The notes under the pieces are model-generated. The model was not told where the DNA came from, did no database searches, and saw only the letters and a list, made by a program, of their open reading frames with translations. Shown here piece after piece: positions 1-11,384 of a DNA stretch of 64,000 nt. The position numbers were made by a program, and so were the translations under genes. This DNA comes from Dendrocalamus latiflorus (taxonomy: Eukaryota > Streptophyta > Magnoliopsida > Poales > Poaceae): the NCBI GenBank assembly GCA_017311315.1, contig CM029666.1, positions 2,968,871 through 3,032,870 on the forward strand, given 5' to 3'. Position 1 is the first letter of the stretch. Every line of letters starts with the position of its first letter.

Positions 1-867
1 TACTATATAGTCATATGTCGAGTATTCGTGTTCGAGTACTACAGCAATCGAAGATCCCGGAGTAGGAGACTCCAGAGTAGAGTACTCGTGTATCAAGTAT
101 TGCATGGTCGAAGATTTACTATAGCAATCGTAGCATTACTGCATAGTCAAAGATTTACTATAGCAGTTGTTGCGTTACTGCGTGGTCGAAGATTCACTGT
201 AGCAGTCGTAGCGTTACTGAGTGGTTGAAGATTTACTATAACAATCGTAGCGTCACTGCGTGGTCAAAGATTCACTATAGCAGTCGAAGAGTACTGTAGT
301 AGTCAGTGTGTCCAAGTGCTATAGTGGTCGTAGCTATAGTGAACCACTCGTAAGTCGAGTGATCAGTGGTCGAAGCTATAGTGAACCACTCGTAAGTCGA
401 GTTATGAATGGTCGTAGTTACAGTGGTCGAAAAGCCATAGTAGAAGTACTCGTAAGTCGAGTAGCAGCCGTAGTCAAAGAAGTCGCCCGAGGAGCAAGTC
501 AAAGGAGTCATCCAAGGAGCAAGTTGAAGAAGTCGTCCGAGGAGCAAGTCGAAGAAGTCGACCAAGTACTCGAAGAAGTAGGCGTTCGGGTAACGACTGA
601 GTCAATGAATCGTTATGTAGTTAGTGATTGCATGCATGTAACGGAAGTATTAAGTGGTGTAGTTAGTACACTATCAAAGCTTTGTAACCGTTTGTTGTAT
701 TAAGTAGTATATAAAGAAGAGAAAATAGAAAAGCTATACGGCATTACACAGCGAAAAATTCGATGTGCCTGAGTTGATCGCAAGAACTCTGTGTATTTGA
801 GTTACTCGAGAGTGTTCATGTGTACTGCGACTACTGATAGTGTGCGTTTTGATCCGTCTGGGCAACA
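1..867 (+). mobile_element. Right-hand part of an LTR (window starts inside it)
   Basis: A TATA-like box and transcript-start-like stretch lie near 700-720. The last bases read GGGCAACA at 860-867, after which receptor-kinase homology starts at once. The CAACA end matches the TGTTG start of a related LTR piece at 48893, where the word TATGTCGAGTATTCG also occurs, as it does near position 15 here. I infer an LTR (solo or 3' copy) inserted in the kinase gene. Most of its length is tandem repeats. The left end is outside the window, so the target duplication cannot be checked. Confidence 0.55.
102..297 (+). repeat. 39-bp tandem repeat, about five copies
   Basis: The word GTGGTCGAAGATT and its variants recur at 102, 141, 180, 219 and 258, exactly 39 bp apart. 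Because 39 is a multiple of three, a frame stays open across them, but this is a repeat effect and not evidence of a gene. Two further short arrays follow in the same LTR: a 42-bp unit twice (about 333-410) and a 25-bp unit three times (GGAGCAAG at 491, 516 and 541). Confidence 0.85.
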
Positions 868-2385
868 TGCTCTACAAGCCCCTTAAACAAGAACAAAAAA
901 AGAAGTCAAAGTCCCTTATAATTTCTCTAGCAACAACTGGATCAATCTTGCTGTTACTTTCATTTATTCTTCTTGTTTGGATGCTCCACAAGAAGCTCAA
1001 ACAAAGGCAGAAGGCAATAGTGCAATCTTCAATTGTTGAGGAGCAATATGAAAGAATAACATATAATGAATTATTGAGAGGAACTAATGGGTTTTCAGAG
1101 GCTAACTTGCTTGGGAGAGGACGATATGGTGCGGTTTATAAATGCGTTTTGGACACTGAAGATAGAACCTTGGTTGTCAAGGTATTTAACCTTTGGCAAT
1201 CCGGATCTTCCAAGAGTTTTGATGCTGAATGTGAAATCATGAGAAGGATACGACACCGTTGTCTCCTAAAGATCATTACTTGTTGCTCGAGCGTCGACCA
1301 CCAAGGTCAAGAGTTCAAGGCATTAGTTTTTGAGTTCATGCCCAATGGTAGCTTAGAGGGTTGGCTTCATCCAAAATCTCACTGCAAGCAACAGTACACA
1401 CAGCCTTGCCCAGAGGCTGGATATCGCTGTTAATGTTGTGGACACAATAGAATATCTTCACAACCACTGGTAATCCATTGCGATTTTAAGCCAAGTAACA
1501 TTCTTCTCGCTGAAGACATGAGCGCCCGAGTTGGAGAGACTGGCATATCAAGAATCCTTCAAGAAAATACAAGCAAGTGAATGCAAAATTCATATAGCTC
1601 AACTGGGATAAGAGGTTACATAAGCTATGTTGCTCGAGGTGACTAAGGGCCTGTTCTTTTTTTGCTTCTGCTTTCAGCTTTGGTTTTTCTATAGTAATTA
1701 GTTTTCAAACGGGATGTCTTTTCAAGACAAAATCTAATAGTTCATTTTAGTACACATTGTACTAATTTTATGTTTATTGATCAAAATTGCACGCGACTAT
1801 ATCTCTCTATATTCTTTCTCGTAAACAGTCAAAGTTCAAAATTTTCAACTAATTTCAGTCATAAGCTATAAGTCACAGCCACGTCAAACAGGCCCTAAAA
1901 TTCTTCTATTTTTATCTTCTACTTTTCACACAGATATAACATGCTAACCACTAAATTTTGCATAATTGTAGAGTATGGGGGAGGGTCTAAAGTCTCAGCT
2001 CCTGCTGATATCTATAGTCTTGGCATACTGTTGCTTGAGATGTTTACTGGAAGCAGCCCAGCAGACGACATGTTCAGAGATTCATTGGATCTGCACAAGT
2101 TTACCGAGGATGCTCTTCCAGACAGAACCTTGGAGATAGCGGACTCAAAACAATCTGGCTGCACACAGAAACACAACATGACATTACTAGAAATAGCATC
2201 CAGGAGTGCTTGGTTTCTGTCTTCAGGCTTGGCATAGCTGCTCAAAGCAACAGCCTCGAGAACGAATGTTGATAAGGGATGCAGCGGTAGAGTTGCATGC
2301 AATTAGAGATGCATACCTCATGCTTGCCAGTAACATACAGGGGAAGATGGAACAGAAAAGGAAGCCTCCACTCAGACATTCATAA
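868..2385 (+). pseudogene. LRR-XII (Xa21/EFR-like) receptor kinase, 5' truncated pseudogene
   Basis: The extracellular LRRs are missing. What remains is a transmembrane segment (about 925-1000), juxtamembrane part and kinase domain. Exon 1 is 868-1638, the phase-1 intron is 1639-1971 and exon 2 is 1972-2385. The glycine loop LGRGRYGAVYK and the lysine in LVVKVF are kept. The catalytic loop reads VIHCDFKPSN (non-RD, as in this family). The DFG motif is lost (VGETGIS), and APEY has become A-R-E-Y across the splice. The frame breaks near 1395, 1463, 2193 and 2250, and there is a TGA at 1578-1580. Exon 2 holds kinase subdomains IX-XI (DIYSLGILLLEMFTG) and the conserved C-tail. Family members are surface receptors in pattern-triggered immunity; this copy is dead. 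Confidence 0.88.
1647..1895. mobile_element. Tourist/PIF-type MITE in the kinase intron
   Basis: Terminal inverted repeats GGGCCTGTT and AACAGGCCC are flanked on both sides by TAA (1644-1646 and 1896-1898), the PIF/Harbinger 3-bp target duplication. It is 249 bp, non-coding, and fills most of the intron. Confidence 0.85.
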
Positions 2386-3536
2386 TACTTAATAGCAATG
2401 AACAAACAAGCTGGTAGAACACATAGTCCTAAAAAGTAGATGTTACTTATCTTTTTATTTGCTTAAGATTAAACTACTCTAGTTAGAGAGGAAAACATAG
2501 AAGCACTGCTCAAAAAAATAATGGAAGCCACATATGGTGTTTCGATTAGCATTTCTTTCTCACAACTATGTCTTTGCAGCATTATCAGAGAAATGTAAAA
2601 TGTAAAGCGAATTTTACCTCATATTGTCAGTTTGAAGCTCCACAATAGCGTTTTAGCAGTGGTCATGCCACATACATAGCTTCTTAGTTCTTACAATTCT
2701 CAAGATTTCAGAAACCAAATGATGCCCAAGTTTCCACATTATCAGACCAGTAAAGCTGCCAGCTCCATTAATTTATCCCCTTCAAGTAGATCAGCAGAAA
2801 GATTTCAAAGCACTCAAAATATTGTAAATGTGTCAAAACTACAAATGTGAGAGACAGGAGCCAATATGCACTTGCAACAGTAATTACTCCTTAAAATTCA
2901 CATTTCCATTGACCACAAATGAATATATCAGACATCGCAACCAGCAGGCACAAAACAGCATAGTTCCACAAAATTCCACATAACCATCACCAATCCACCA
3001 TTAAGCACACCAGAATCACACCATCAGTAGACAGATTTCAGAGTACAACAAGGAGCATGAATTTATCCCCTTCAAGCAAATCACTAGAAAGATTTCAGAG
3101 TCCACACGATATTGTCCATGCAAAGAACTACAGATGTAAGAGACGGGCGAGTATGCAATACGACCAGAAATTACTCCTAAAATCTCACATTTCCGATCAC
3201 TGCAAACGAAAATACCAGACAATGCAACTAGCATGCATATAACAGCATAGATCCTCAAAAAGATTCAGAAAACCATCACCAATTCAACAGCAACCACAAC
3301 ACAAACTCACAATTAAACCATCAAATAAACGGAAGTCGCATAGTAGTAGAAAAGCAGCATTACTATTCCAGATCCGTGAGGCAACAGTTTCCCAAAAGCG
3401 TCACCACATAATTCTTACAACCACCCAACTTCACACTAGCAATCAACCATGCATTTCCATTAGCCGCCACCACCAGATAACCAGAGTAAACTACCACTAA
3501 CATCGGACAACTACCAATGCTACTACTAGATGCAAC
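2386..3536. repeat. Intergenic, with a diverged tandem duplication of period 290 bp
   Basis: The block beginning ATTTATCCCCTTCAAG at 2771 recurs at 3061. Similarity runs on for about 230 bp through words such as AGAAAGATTTCA, ACCATCACCAAT and AACAGCATAG. The duplication lies downstream of the H2B gene at 3537-4001, which is on the minus strand. No gene is seen. Confidence 0.7.
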
Positions 3537-4001
3537 CTAAGAGGAGGTGAACTTGGTGACGGCCTTGGTGCCCTCGGAGACGGCGTGCTTGGCGAGCTCG
3601 CCGGGGAGGACGAGGCGGACGGAGGTCTGGATCTCGCGGGAGGTGATGGTGGGCTTCTTGTTGTAGCGGGCAAGCTTGGCGGCCTCGCCGGCGAGCTTCT
3701 CGAAGATGTCGTTGATGAAGGAGTTCATGATGGACATGGCCTTGGAGGAGATGCCGATGTCGGGGTGCACCTGCTTCAGCACCTTGAAGATGTAGATCTT
3801 GTACGTCTCCACGCTCTTCGCCTTCTTCTTCCTCCCGGCCCGGTCCTTCTTCCCCTCGCCGGTGCCCTTCTCGCCCTTGCCCGCGGGGAGACGCTTCTCC
3901 GCCTTGGGCTTCTTCCCCGCCGGGGCCTTCTCCGCCTTCTCCGCGGGCTCCTCCTCCACGGGCTTCTTCGCAGCCGGCTTCTTCTCCGCCTTGGGAGCCA
4001 T
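3537..4001 (-). CDS. Histone H2B (copy 1)
   Basis: A 154-residue core histone of the nucleosome. The Lys/Ala/Pro-rich N-tail (residues 1-60) has the plant pattern of KKPAAKKP and AEKAPAGKK repeats. The histone fold follows, from YKIYIFKVLKQVHPD through SIMNSFINDIFEKLA to the C-helix ending AVTKFTSS; the C-terminal lysine region that is monoubiquitinated in H2B (AVTKF) is present. It is intronless, as usual for replication-dependent plant histones. It differs from the copy at 23016 by a three-residue tail indel and two visible substitutions, and is otherwise the same protein. The start is the only ATG giving the standard MAPKAEKKP. The promoter lies to the right and is cut off by a copia element 270 bp upstream. 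Confidence 0.97.
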   Translation of the reverse strand: MAPKAEKKPAAKKPVEEEPAEKAEKAPAGKKPKAEKRLPAGKGEKGTGEGKKDRAGRKKKAKSVETYKIYIFKVLKQVHPDIGISSKAMSIMNSFINDIFEKLAGEAAKLARYNKKPTITSREIQTSVRLVLPGELAKHAVSEGTKAVTKFTSS

Positions 4002-4097
4002 CGGCTTTGGAGGGGAAGGGTGGTTGAGGGTTTTGCTTGGTGGTGAACTGGGGAAGCTGCGAAGGCAATGTGGGGAAAAGAGGAGCGGGGGAGATGG

Positions 4098-4235
4098 CTT
4101 TATGGAGGGGGAGAGGTGGGCGCTGATTGGTGGAGGGGTATGTGCCGCGGATCGCTGACGTGGAGGCGTTTGAGGCGTTCAGTGCTGTTTGGGGTGGACG
4201 GGTGGGATGCGTTTCGGCGCGGATCGCTGACGTGG
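4098..4235 (-). promoter_or_regulatory. H2B copy 1 promoter: two Type I elements, CCAAT and TATA-like box
   Basis: On the minus strand, CCACGTCAGCGATCCGCG occurs at 4218-4235 and 4146-4163. This is the plant histone Type I element (ACGTCA hexamer plus CGCGGATC octamer) linked to S-phase expression. A CCAAT box is at 4126-4130 and a TATA-like CCATAAAG at 4098-4105. Order and spacing match copy 2. Confidence 0.88.
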
Positions 4236-4271
4236 CGAAACTATGGAGACGGAGGGAACTGGGCTTCGGCG

Positions 4272-4652
4272 TATTGCAACAAATTAGGACAAGTGATTGA
4301 GAGAAAATGATGCTTTCATTAATCAATCTATTAATCTGTATATTGCTTTATATAGGTGATGAATAGGTGGCATAAAAGGTGCCTTTACATAAAGGCATCT
4401 GTCCCTTTTGCTATAAGGCCAGTCTCAGTGGGGGTTTCATGGAGTTTCATGGATATTAAATACGCTGACATGGCACTATATTGATGAAGAGAGAGATGAT
4501 AAAAGTTTCATGCGAGTAGAGAGAGTTTCATGGGGATGAAACTCTTCTACACTGTTTCCAAAATATAGGTGTGTTGAAAACTGGGACATGAAACCTCCAC
4601 TGAGACTGGCCTAACTGTACATTGGGCAGTTGATTGTAGCTGGTGTTTAACA
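4272..4652 (-). repeat. Copia 3' LTR with nested MITE
   Basis: It matches the right LTR base for base over most of 183 bp once the 195-bp MITE and one TAA copy are removed. Confidence 0.9.
4417..4611. mobile_element. Tourist/PIF-type MITE nested in the copia LTR
   Basis: Perfect terminal inverted repeats GGCCAGTCTCAGTGG and CCACTGAGACTGGCC with TAA duplications at 4414-4416 and 4612-4614. It is absent from the partner LTR, so it inserted after the copia element. Confidence 0.93.
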
Positions 4653-4978
4653 CTCCCCTTGACCAATGTATTTTCACATGATCACCTTGATTCATCATCT
4701 TGAAATAACTCCTTCAAAACCCTGTAGGGAAAAATATGAGGAGAACCGATAGAGTAGATATGCCATGAAAAACGCTTTTAAAACCCGGTGGGCAAATTTA
4801 AGGAGAAAAATGATATGGCATATATTTGATTATATCTCCTAAAAACCCTGTAGGGAAAAAAGAGATATATTTATTATTACGTTGTCATATTGTCTCATTA
4901 AAACCTTGATGAGAAACCTTAGAGGGAAAACTCATAAAGGGAAAAGAGTACAATATTTATATTTGAACGGGTTAAGTC

Positions 4979-7900
4979 TTAGGAGATTTCTCCCCCTGAC
5001 ATCTGCAAATCACGTAGTCTTCGCATATCAATTCCATGAACACATTTTTGGAATGTGGAGGTTGGTAATGACTTAGTGAATAAGTCTGTGAGATTATCAC
5101 AAGACTTAGTTTGCAGAATATTTATTTCCCCACTCTCTTGCAATTCATGTGGGTAAAATAGTTTAGGTGCAATATGTTTTGTGATATTGCTCTTTATGTA
5201 ACCCATTTGCATTTGAACAAAGCAAGCAGCATTATCTTCGTAGATAATGGTAGGTGATGTAATAGCACCTATACCACATAATTGTTGTATGTGGTTAATC
5301 ATTCTGCGAAGCCATACACATTCACGTGATGCTTCATATAATGCAATTATTTCAGAATGATTAGTGGATGTAGCCACTAGAGTCTGTTTTGAAGACTTCC
5401 AAGATATGGCTATTCCACCATGTAAAAATACAAAGCCTGTTTGAGATATGGCATTATGGGGATCTGATAAATAGCTAGCATCTGTATATCCTATTAAATC
5501 CACATTTTTATTGTTCTGGAAGAATAAACCAAGATCATTAGTGCCTTGAAGATATCTAAGGATATTCTTCACTCCTACCCAATGTCTTTTGGTTGGAGCA
5601 GCGCTATATCTAGCAAGTAGATTTACCGCAAATGCAATATTCGGCCGGGTGCAGTTTGCAAGGTACATAAGCGCTCCGATGGCACTGAGATATGGAACCT
5701 CAGGTCCCAATAACTCTTCATTGTCATCTCGGGGTCTAAATGGATCTTTGTCCCTGTCGAGAGATCGAACAACCATGGGGGTTTTAGATGGATATGCTTT
5801 ATCCATATTGAATTTCTCTAATATTTTCTGGACATATGCTGATTGATGCACTAGGGTGCCTGTATGAAAGTGCTCAAGTTGTATACCTAAGCAAAATTTG
5901 GTTTTACCCAAATCCTTCATTTCAAATTCCGTCATAAGATGATTACGTGTTTCATCTATATCTTGTGTGTTACCAATGATATTAAGATCATCAACATACA
6001 TAGATATAATACAAAATCATGTTGAGGATCTTTTGATGAATACACATGGGCAATCATCATTGTTGGAGTATCCCTTTTTGGTTAGGACTCACTTAGTCGG
6101 TTGTACCACATTCTACCCGACTGTTTCAAGCCATATAAAGACTTGTTTAATTTTACACAATACATATTGCGATTTGCGTTCGGATTCGGAATTGAAATTC
6201 CATCGGGAACTTTCATATATATTTCCGAATCAAGTGACCTATAAAGATATGCCGTCACTACATCCATCAACTGAAAAGATAGATGATTTTTAACTGCCAA
6301 TGAGATTAAGTATCGGAATGTTATTCCACTCATTACTGGAGAATAAGTTTCATTGAAATCAATGTCGGGTCTCTGCGTGAACCCTTGTGCTACAAGCCTT
6401 GCTTTGTATCTCACCACCTCATTGTTTTCATTCCGTTTGCGGATGAAAACCCGTTTGAAACCGACAGGGAATACTTTGGGAGGTGTATGTATCACATTGG
6501 TGAATACATTTCTTTTTTTGAGCGAGGCTAACTCCGCTTGAATTACATCCCTCAATTGATTCCAGTCCGAGCGCTGTTTGCACTCTGCCATGGTCTTGGG
6601 ATCTGGATCATTTTGAAGGTTATTTGCAATTGTTGTGGAGAAATAAATGTCGACAATTGTAGTCTTATGATCGTATGATTCTCCAGAATCAGTATAGTTA
6701 GTGGAAATTTATTGGACCCCTGGTGACTCAATGTTATTTCCCAAAACATTTGAGTCGGGGTATTCCGATGTCCCAGGATCAGTATTTGAGTGCACTGTTG
6801 ATCTGGGTTCAAGGATCATTTGGTGTCTACTTTTGTTTCCTTTGTCGCTTGTTAGAAGCTGTATCCGCCATTTGTACCGTACTTCTCCCCCTCTTATTTT
6901 CAACTGGGAGTTGAGTGGTATTTTGCGGTACCTCCACTCTTTCAGATACATTTCTGGCAGGATTATAGGATTTTGTGACACCCCTATAATCAGTAAATGC
7001 ATCTGGCAGGTTATTTGCAATGTTTTGCAAATGAATGAGTTTCTGAACTTGAAGTTCAGTCTCTCTTGTACGTGGGTCTGAGGCAGGAATGCCTTGTACA
7101 TTCCAATTAATTTCCTAGCATTCTGTTTGGTACTTATTGTCTCCCCCTAATGCTGGGAAATGTTTCTCATTGTTGCAATCAGCGTACCGGGACGTAAACA
7201 GGTCCCTGTTAGGGGCTCAAGGTATTTTATGATTGACGGAGATTTATACCCAACATAGATCCCAAGTTTCCTGTGCGGTCCCATTGAGGTACGCTGCGGT
7301 GGTGAGATCGGTACGTATGTAGCGCAACCGAACTTTCGCAGATGGGAAATATCTGGTGGATTTTCACGTACTAATTGTAGCGGGGAAGTGTTATGATATG
7401 CAGTTGGACGCAATTGGATTAAGTCAGCAGCGTGTAAAACTGCATGACCCCAACATGACGTTGGTAAGTTGCAATTCTGTAGTAATGGTCTTGCAATGAG
7501 CTTGATTCTCTTGATAAGAGATTCTGCTAAACCATTTTGTGTATGAACATATGGAACAGAGTGTTGAACTTGTATCCCAAGAGCCATACAATAGTCATTG
7601 AATGCATGGGATGAAAATTCAGCAGCATTGTCCATTCGAATTGATTGAATTCGATATTCAGGATAATGTGTTCGTAATTGAATAATTTGACCAATTAACT
7701 TAGCAAATGCATGGTTTCATGTGGATAAAAGACACACATGTGACCATCTAGTAGATGCGTCAATGAGAACCGTGAAATATCTGAACGGTCCACACAATGG
7801 TTGTATAGGACCACATATATCTCCTTGAATGCATTCAAGAAATTTAAGTGGTTCAGCTTTGATTTTAAGATAACAGGGTCTTAAAATCAATTTTCCGGTG

Positions 7901-8464
7901 GCACATGAAGTGCACAGAAAATCTGAGGATTCCGGAAATTTTGTTTTGAGGTATGTATGACCAATTGAATTGCTAATAATTTTTCTCATCATTTCAATGC
8001 CTGGATGGCCAAGGCGATCATGCTATGTTTGGAATGTGTTAGTATTTTGGAAAATTACTTTGTACGCAATATGTTGAATGGGTTTGATGTATGTATAGTA
8101 CAATCTGGAGTTTAAAGATGGAATTTTTTTCTAGTACTTGTTTGCCATATCCGTTGTGTTTGGTTAAGAGGAGATATTCCTCTTTGTTGTCATTTCGGGT
8201 TTCAACATGGAAACCATTCTGACGGATATCTCTATAACTAAGTAGGGTACGTGTTGAATCGAGATACAAGAGTGCATCCTCAATTTCCAATTGTGTACCC
8301 ATAGGGAGAGTGATAGAGGCGCGACCAGAGCCTACTATGGTTGCATCGCGTCCAGCGATGGTTAAAACATTTCCTTTCCTTCTAGTAAGAGTTAGAAAAT
8401 ATTCTGTGTCCCTAAGTATAAAGTTTGTGGTACCACTATCCACAAGGCATAATCCCTCCTCCAT
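4979..8464 (-). pseudogene. Copia pol (protease, integrase, reverse transcriptase, RNase H), broken
   Basis: Read right to left. Protease has LVDSGTTNF (about 8440). The zinc-binding pre-integrase has HDRLGHPG and CTSC (about 7900-8020). The integrase core has GDICGP, MDNAAEF and NGLAESLIKR (7147-7860). RT has the start VFPVGFKRVF (6082-6591) and the catalytic YVDD near 5990. RNase H has YTDASY and YEDNAAC (4979-5500). Breaks seen are TAG at 8022-8024 (from a Trp codon), TGA at 7717-7719 (from an Arg codon), a one-base frameshift near 6087 and TGA at 6017-6019. At least two of the stops are the G-to-A or C-to-T type expected from cytosine methylation. No working polymerase can be made from this copy. 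Confidence 0.9.
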
Positions 8465-8659
8465 TGGATCGACTTCAAAAATCTATATACACAAAAGAAG
8501 AATTTAATGAAATTTTTATAGTAGCATATATAGAATACATACAAACTTTATTTTACAATACCGAATATGTTCGATATATGGTTGTAGCATACAAGCTTAC
8601 AATGACAACATTATTTATATTACAACACTATAGTACTTAGAAGCTATGGTACTAGGAGT

Positions 8660-9691
8660 CTATTGGAGATCTCCAAACATGTCTTGAGAATGAAATTCTT
8701 CAAGTGTGTCCTCGGTGCACATGAGATCATCCTTCTTTGTAGAAGTACATGTGTCTTTGAGTTCTTCAAGGAACTTTTGAGAGCATCCGGCTTCATCATT
8801 GTTGGATGTGAGATTGAAGTACGCTTCAAATCTCTTCTTGTGAGCATTCTTGCCTTGAGCCAAAGACTGGATGTAGAGGTTCACAAGGTGCTTCGGGGTG
8901 CGGCATTTCTTGGTAGGATGGTTGTAACAACCACACTTTTGACAAATATCAGTTTTGTCAACTTTCTTACCATGATTGCCTTTACCTTTCTTGAATCCAC
9001 TTGGTTTTTGCTTCATGTTGCGTTTGTTTTTACCTTTAAAGTTCTTTGAGTGGTCTTTTGAACCACTGAACTTTTTGTTATTTTGATTAGCATTAACTTC
9101 AGGAAGTGGAGCAGCCCCAATGGGACGTTGCTGATTGTTCTTTAAAAGAAGTTCAGCATGCTTTTCTGCCTGAAGCATAGTATGCATAAGATCAAAATAA
9201 GTTTGGTAATTTGCAGCACGCCATTGCTGCTGTAGGACCCTGTCAGATGGGAGCATAGTCGAGAGAGTCTTCTCTATTTTGTCCGCATCCGTTGGTTCCT
9301 TGTCACAAAACCGCAATTTGGAGCAAATAGTATGAAGGGCATGGTTATATTCTCCAACAGATTTGAAATCTTGGAGTCTAAGATGTGCCCATTCATGATT
9401 AGCCTCAGGTAATATAACAGCTTTCTGCTGTTCATATCTATTTTTGAGGGCTAACCATAATGTGAGTGAATTCTCCTCATACAAATATTCAGCCTTCAAA
9501 TCCGGATGTATGTGATTTCGTATTATATTCAAAACGGAATATTTCACAATATCCGAAGGAATTTGATCAGCTAGAGGATCAAATATTACCCGTTGCAACC
9601 CACGTGTGGTTAGGTTGATTTTGAGGTCCATAGCCCATGTAGGGTAATTGGCACCATCTAGAGCGAGAGGCTCAAAATCTTTCGTAGCCAT
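8660..9691 (-). CDS. Copia gag (capsid/nucleocapsid) open reading frame
   Basis: An intact frame of about 343 residues starting MATKDFEPL; an upstream in-frame Met at 9718 is less typical of the family. The capsid-like part has the pattern GANYPTWAMDLK, then LALKNRYEQQ, LRLQDFKSVGEYN and LHTICSKLRFC, as in UBN2-type copia gag. A basic linker leads to a CCHC zinc knuckle CQKCGCYNHPTKKC near residue 250. Gag assembles the cytoplasmic particle that packages element RNA. It is the only unbroken reading frame in this element, so it could in principle still be expressed. Confidence 0.85.
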   Translation of the reverse strand: MATKDFEPLALDGANYPTWAMDLKINLTTRGLQRVIFDPLADQIPSDIVKYSVLNIIRNHIHPDLKAEYLYEENSLTLWLALKNRYEQQKAVILPEANHEWAHLRLQDFKSVGEYNHALHTICSKLRFCDKEPTDADKIEKTLSTMLPSDRVLQQQWRAANYQTYFDLMHTMLQAEKHAELLLKNNQQRPIGAAPLPEVNANQNNKKFSGSKDHSKNFKGKNKRNMKQKPSGFKKGKGNHGKKVDKTDICQKCGCYNHPTKKCRTPKHLVNLYIQSLAQGKNAHKKRFEAYFNLTSNNDEAGCSQKFLEELKDTCTSTKKDDLMCTEDTLEEFHSQDMFGDLQ

Positions 9692-9719
9692 GTTAAACCT
9701 ACATGAAAAGTACACCATA

Positions 9720-11384
9720 AAAAATTAATTTACATGAGGTAAATTAATGTGTGTGGTAATGTTGTAATAAAATGAAAAATATGTGGAAAACAATATGAGT
9801 ATCGTAATCCGAATGAATATATACCCAAATTAAATATAACATGTGGTTATATTTATCATACCGTATAATCACAATATTGGTGGTGAACACCAATTTATTG
9901 TATGGCATAGCGTACAATGAATGTAGCAAAGTTCCATAAATTGTAATTTTGGTATTTATGTTAGGTATAATATTTTGCAAATAATTCCAAATTATTAAGT
10001 ACAATGGTACTCACTAAATGGGAATTTTAAATTGTAAATTTGCGAAAGATAGCAAATTGAAATATGGTCGCAATTCATATTGTAAATAAATTGCAATAAA
10101 ATAATCCTAAATATGTAAAAGTTATAGAAATGTGCATGCATATTTATTTGAACAATTACATAATTTTCAGATCCTGTAGGGACTGAAATGCTAATTTATA
10201 AATATACAAACTGACAGGTACAATTATAAATAAGCATAAGGACTAAACTGCAAATACAACAATAGAAATTTATTTAAAATAAAAATGTTGCATTGTCCAA
10301 GAACTAGAGGGGGAAATTGCAAATTTTCGACAACTTGGGCTGAAGCCCATTCGGCCTTTAGGCCCAAGTGGGGATTGGTGGGATTTAATGGGGCAAAGCC
10401 CATTTTTAGGGGGACTATATAAATGACGGGGGGGGGGAATTTAGGGTTTCCCCCCAAACCCTAGCCAAGCCGCCGGCCATGCCCCATGATGCGCCGCTGC
10501 CGGCCCTAGGCGCCACCTCCGCCAGCGTCACCGCCCCTCCGCGCCGCGCGCCGTCCCCTCTGGCCGCTTCGCCGCGCCGCGCGCCGTCTCCGGAGCCACC
10601 GCGCCGGCCTTGGGCTCTGCCGGCCACGCCGAGCGCCACTTCGGGCCGCCGCGCTACCGCACCTCGTCGGGCCGCGGGCGCCGCTCCGGGGTTCTCCACC
10701 GCGCCGCCTCGCCTCGGGCTTGGGCTTGGGCTTGGGTTTGGGTGCCGCCGGCCGGGAGCCGCCTCGGGCTTGCGCGAGGGGATGCCGCCGTCGTCATCGC
10801 CGTGGACTTCGGCCGGATCGGGCCGCGCCACCGCGCACGCCGCGCTGGTCCCGTCCACGCGCCGACCTCGGGCGCCGCTCGGCCTACGCCAAACCGAGCC
10901 GGCTGTCGGGTCTCCCCGGTCTTCGCGCGCGTCCGCTGGCCGCGCCACCGCGTCGCGCCGGTCCCCCTCTCTCTTTTCGTGAGTTATGTAGAGGAGAATG
11001 CCTCCTCTGCGGAGGAGGCTGTTGGAGGCGTTCGGGCACGGATATAGAGGCCAGGACGGCGGTTAGCCGCCGCGGAGGCATGCGCCGGTCACCGGTAAGG
11101 TCCATAGCGCGGAGCCCGCGCTGGTGAGAAGACATCGTGCGCCGCCCATGGACGACGACGAACCGGCCTAGAGCCATGGCCGGTGGCGATGAGGGTGGTG
11201 GACGCCGGGCATGGTGGTGGTGAAGGCTTCTCCCAGAGAGGAGCAAGAAGAACATGCAGTTGTTTGTGCAGAGAATCGACCAAAGCAATAATCTCCAGAA
11301 AAACTTTTTTATGATTCTCACATAGTGCCATTACCTTGAATGCTGTCTCTATTTGCACTTGTGTGTTTGTGGGTGCTGATAACG
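9720..11384. other. Copia leader: AT-rich part, then a GC-rich block with an opposing TATA box
   Basis: 9720-10300 is AT-rich with no feature. 10300-11330 is strongly GC-rich. On the plus strand it has TATATAAA at 10416-10423, then the telo-box-like TTTAGGGTTT and AAACCCTAG, then an ATG opening an Ala/Pro/Arg-rich frame of 167 residues (10479-10982). The frame shows no domain I recognise and open frames exist on several strands here, as GC-rich DNA tends to give. It could be element leader, a captured host promoter with first exon, or a nested LTR piece. A leader of 1.7 kb is long for copia. Confidence 0.45.

Noticed and set aside
3585..4158. Long open frames on the plus strand across H2B copy 1
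   Set aside because: They are antisense shadows of a very GC-rich histone gene; the minus-strand H2B fits fully.
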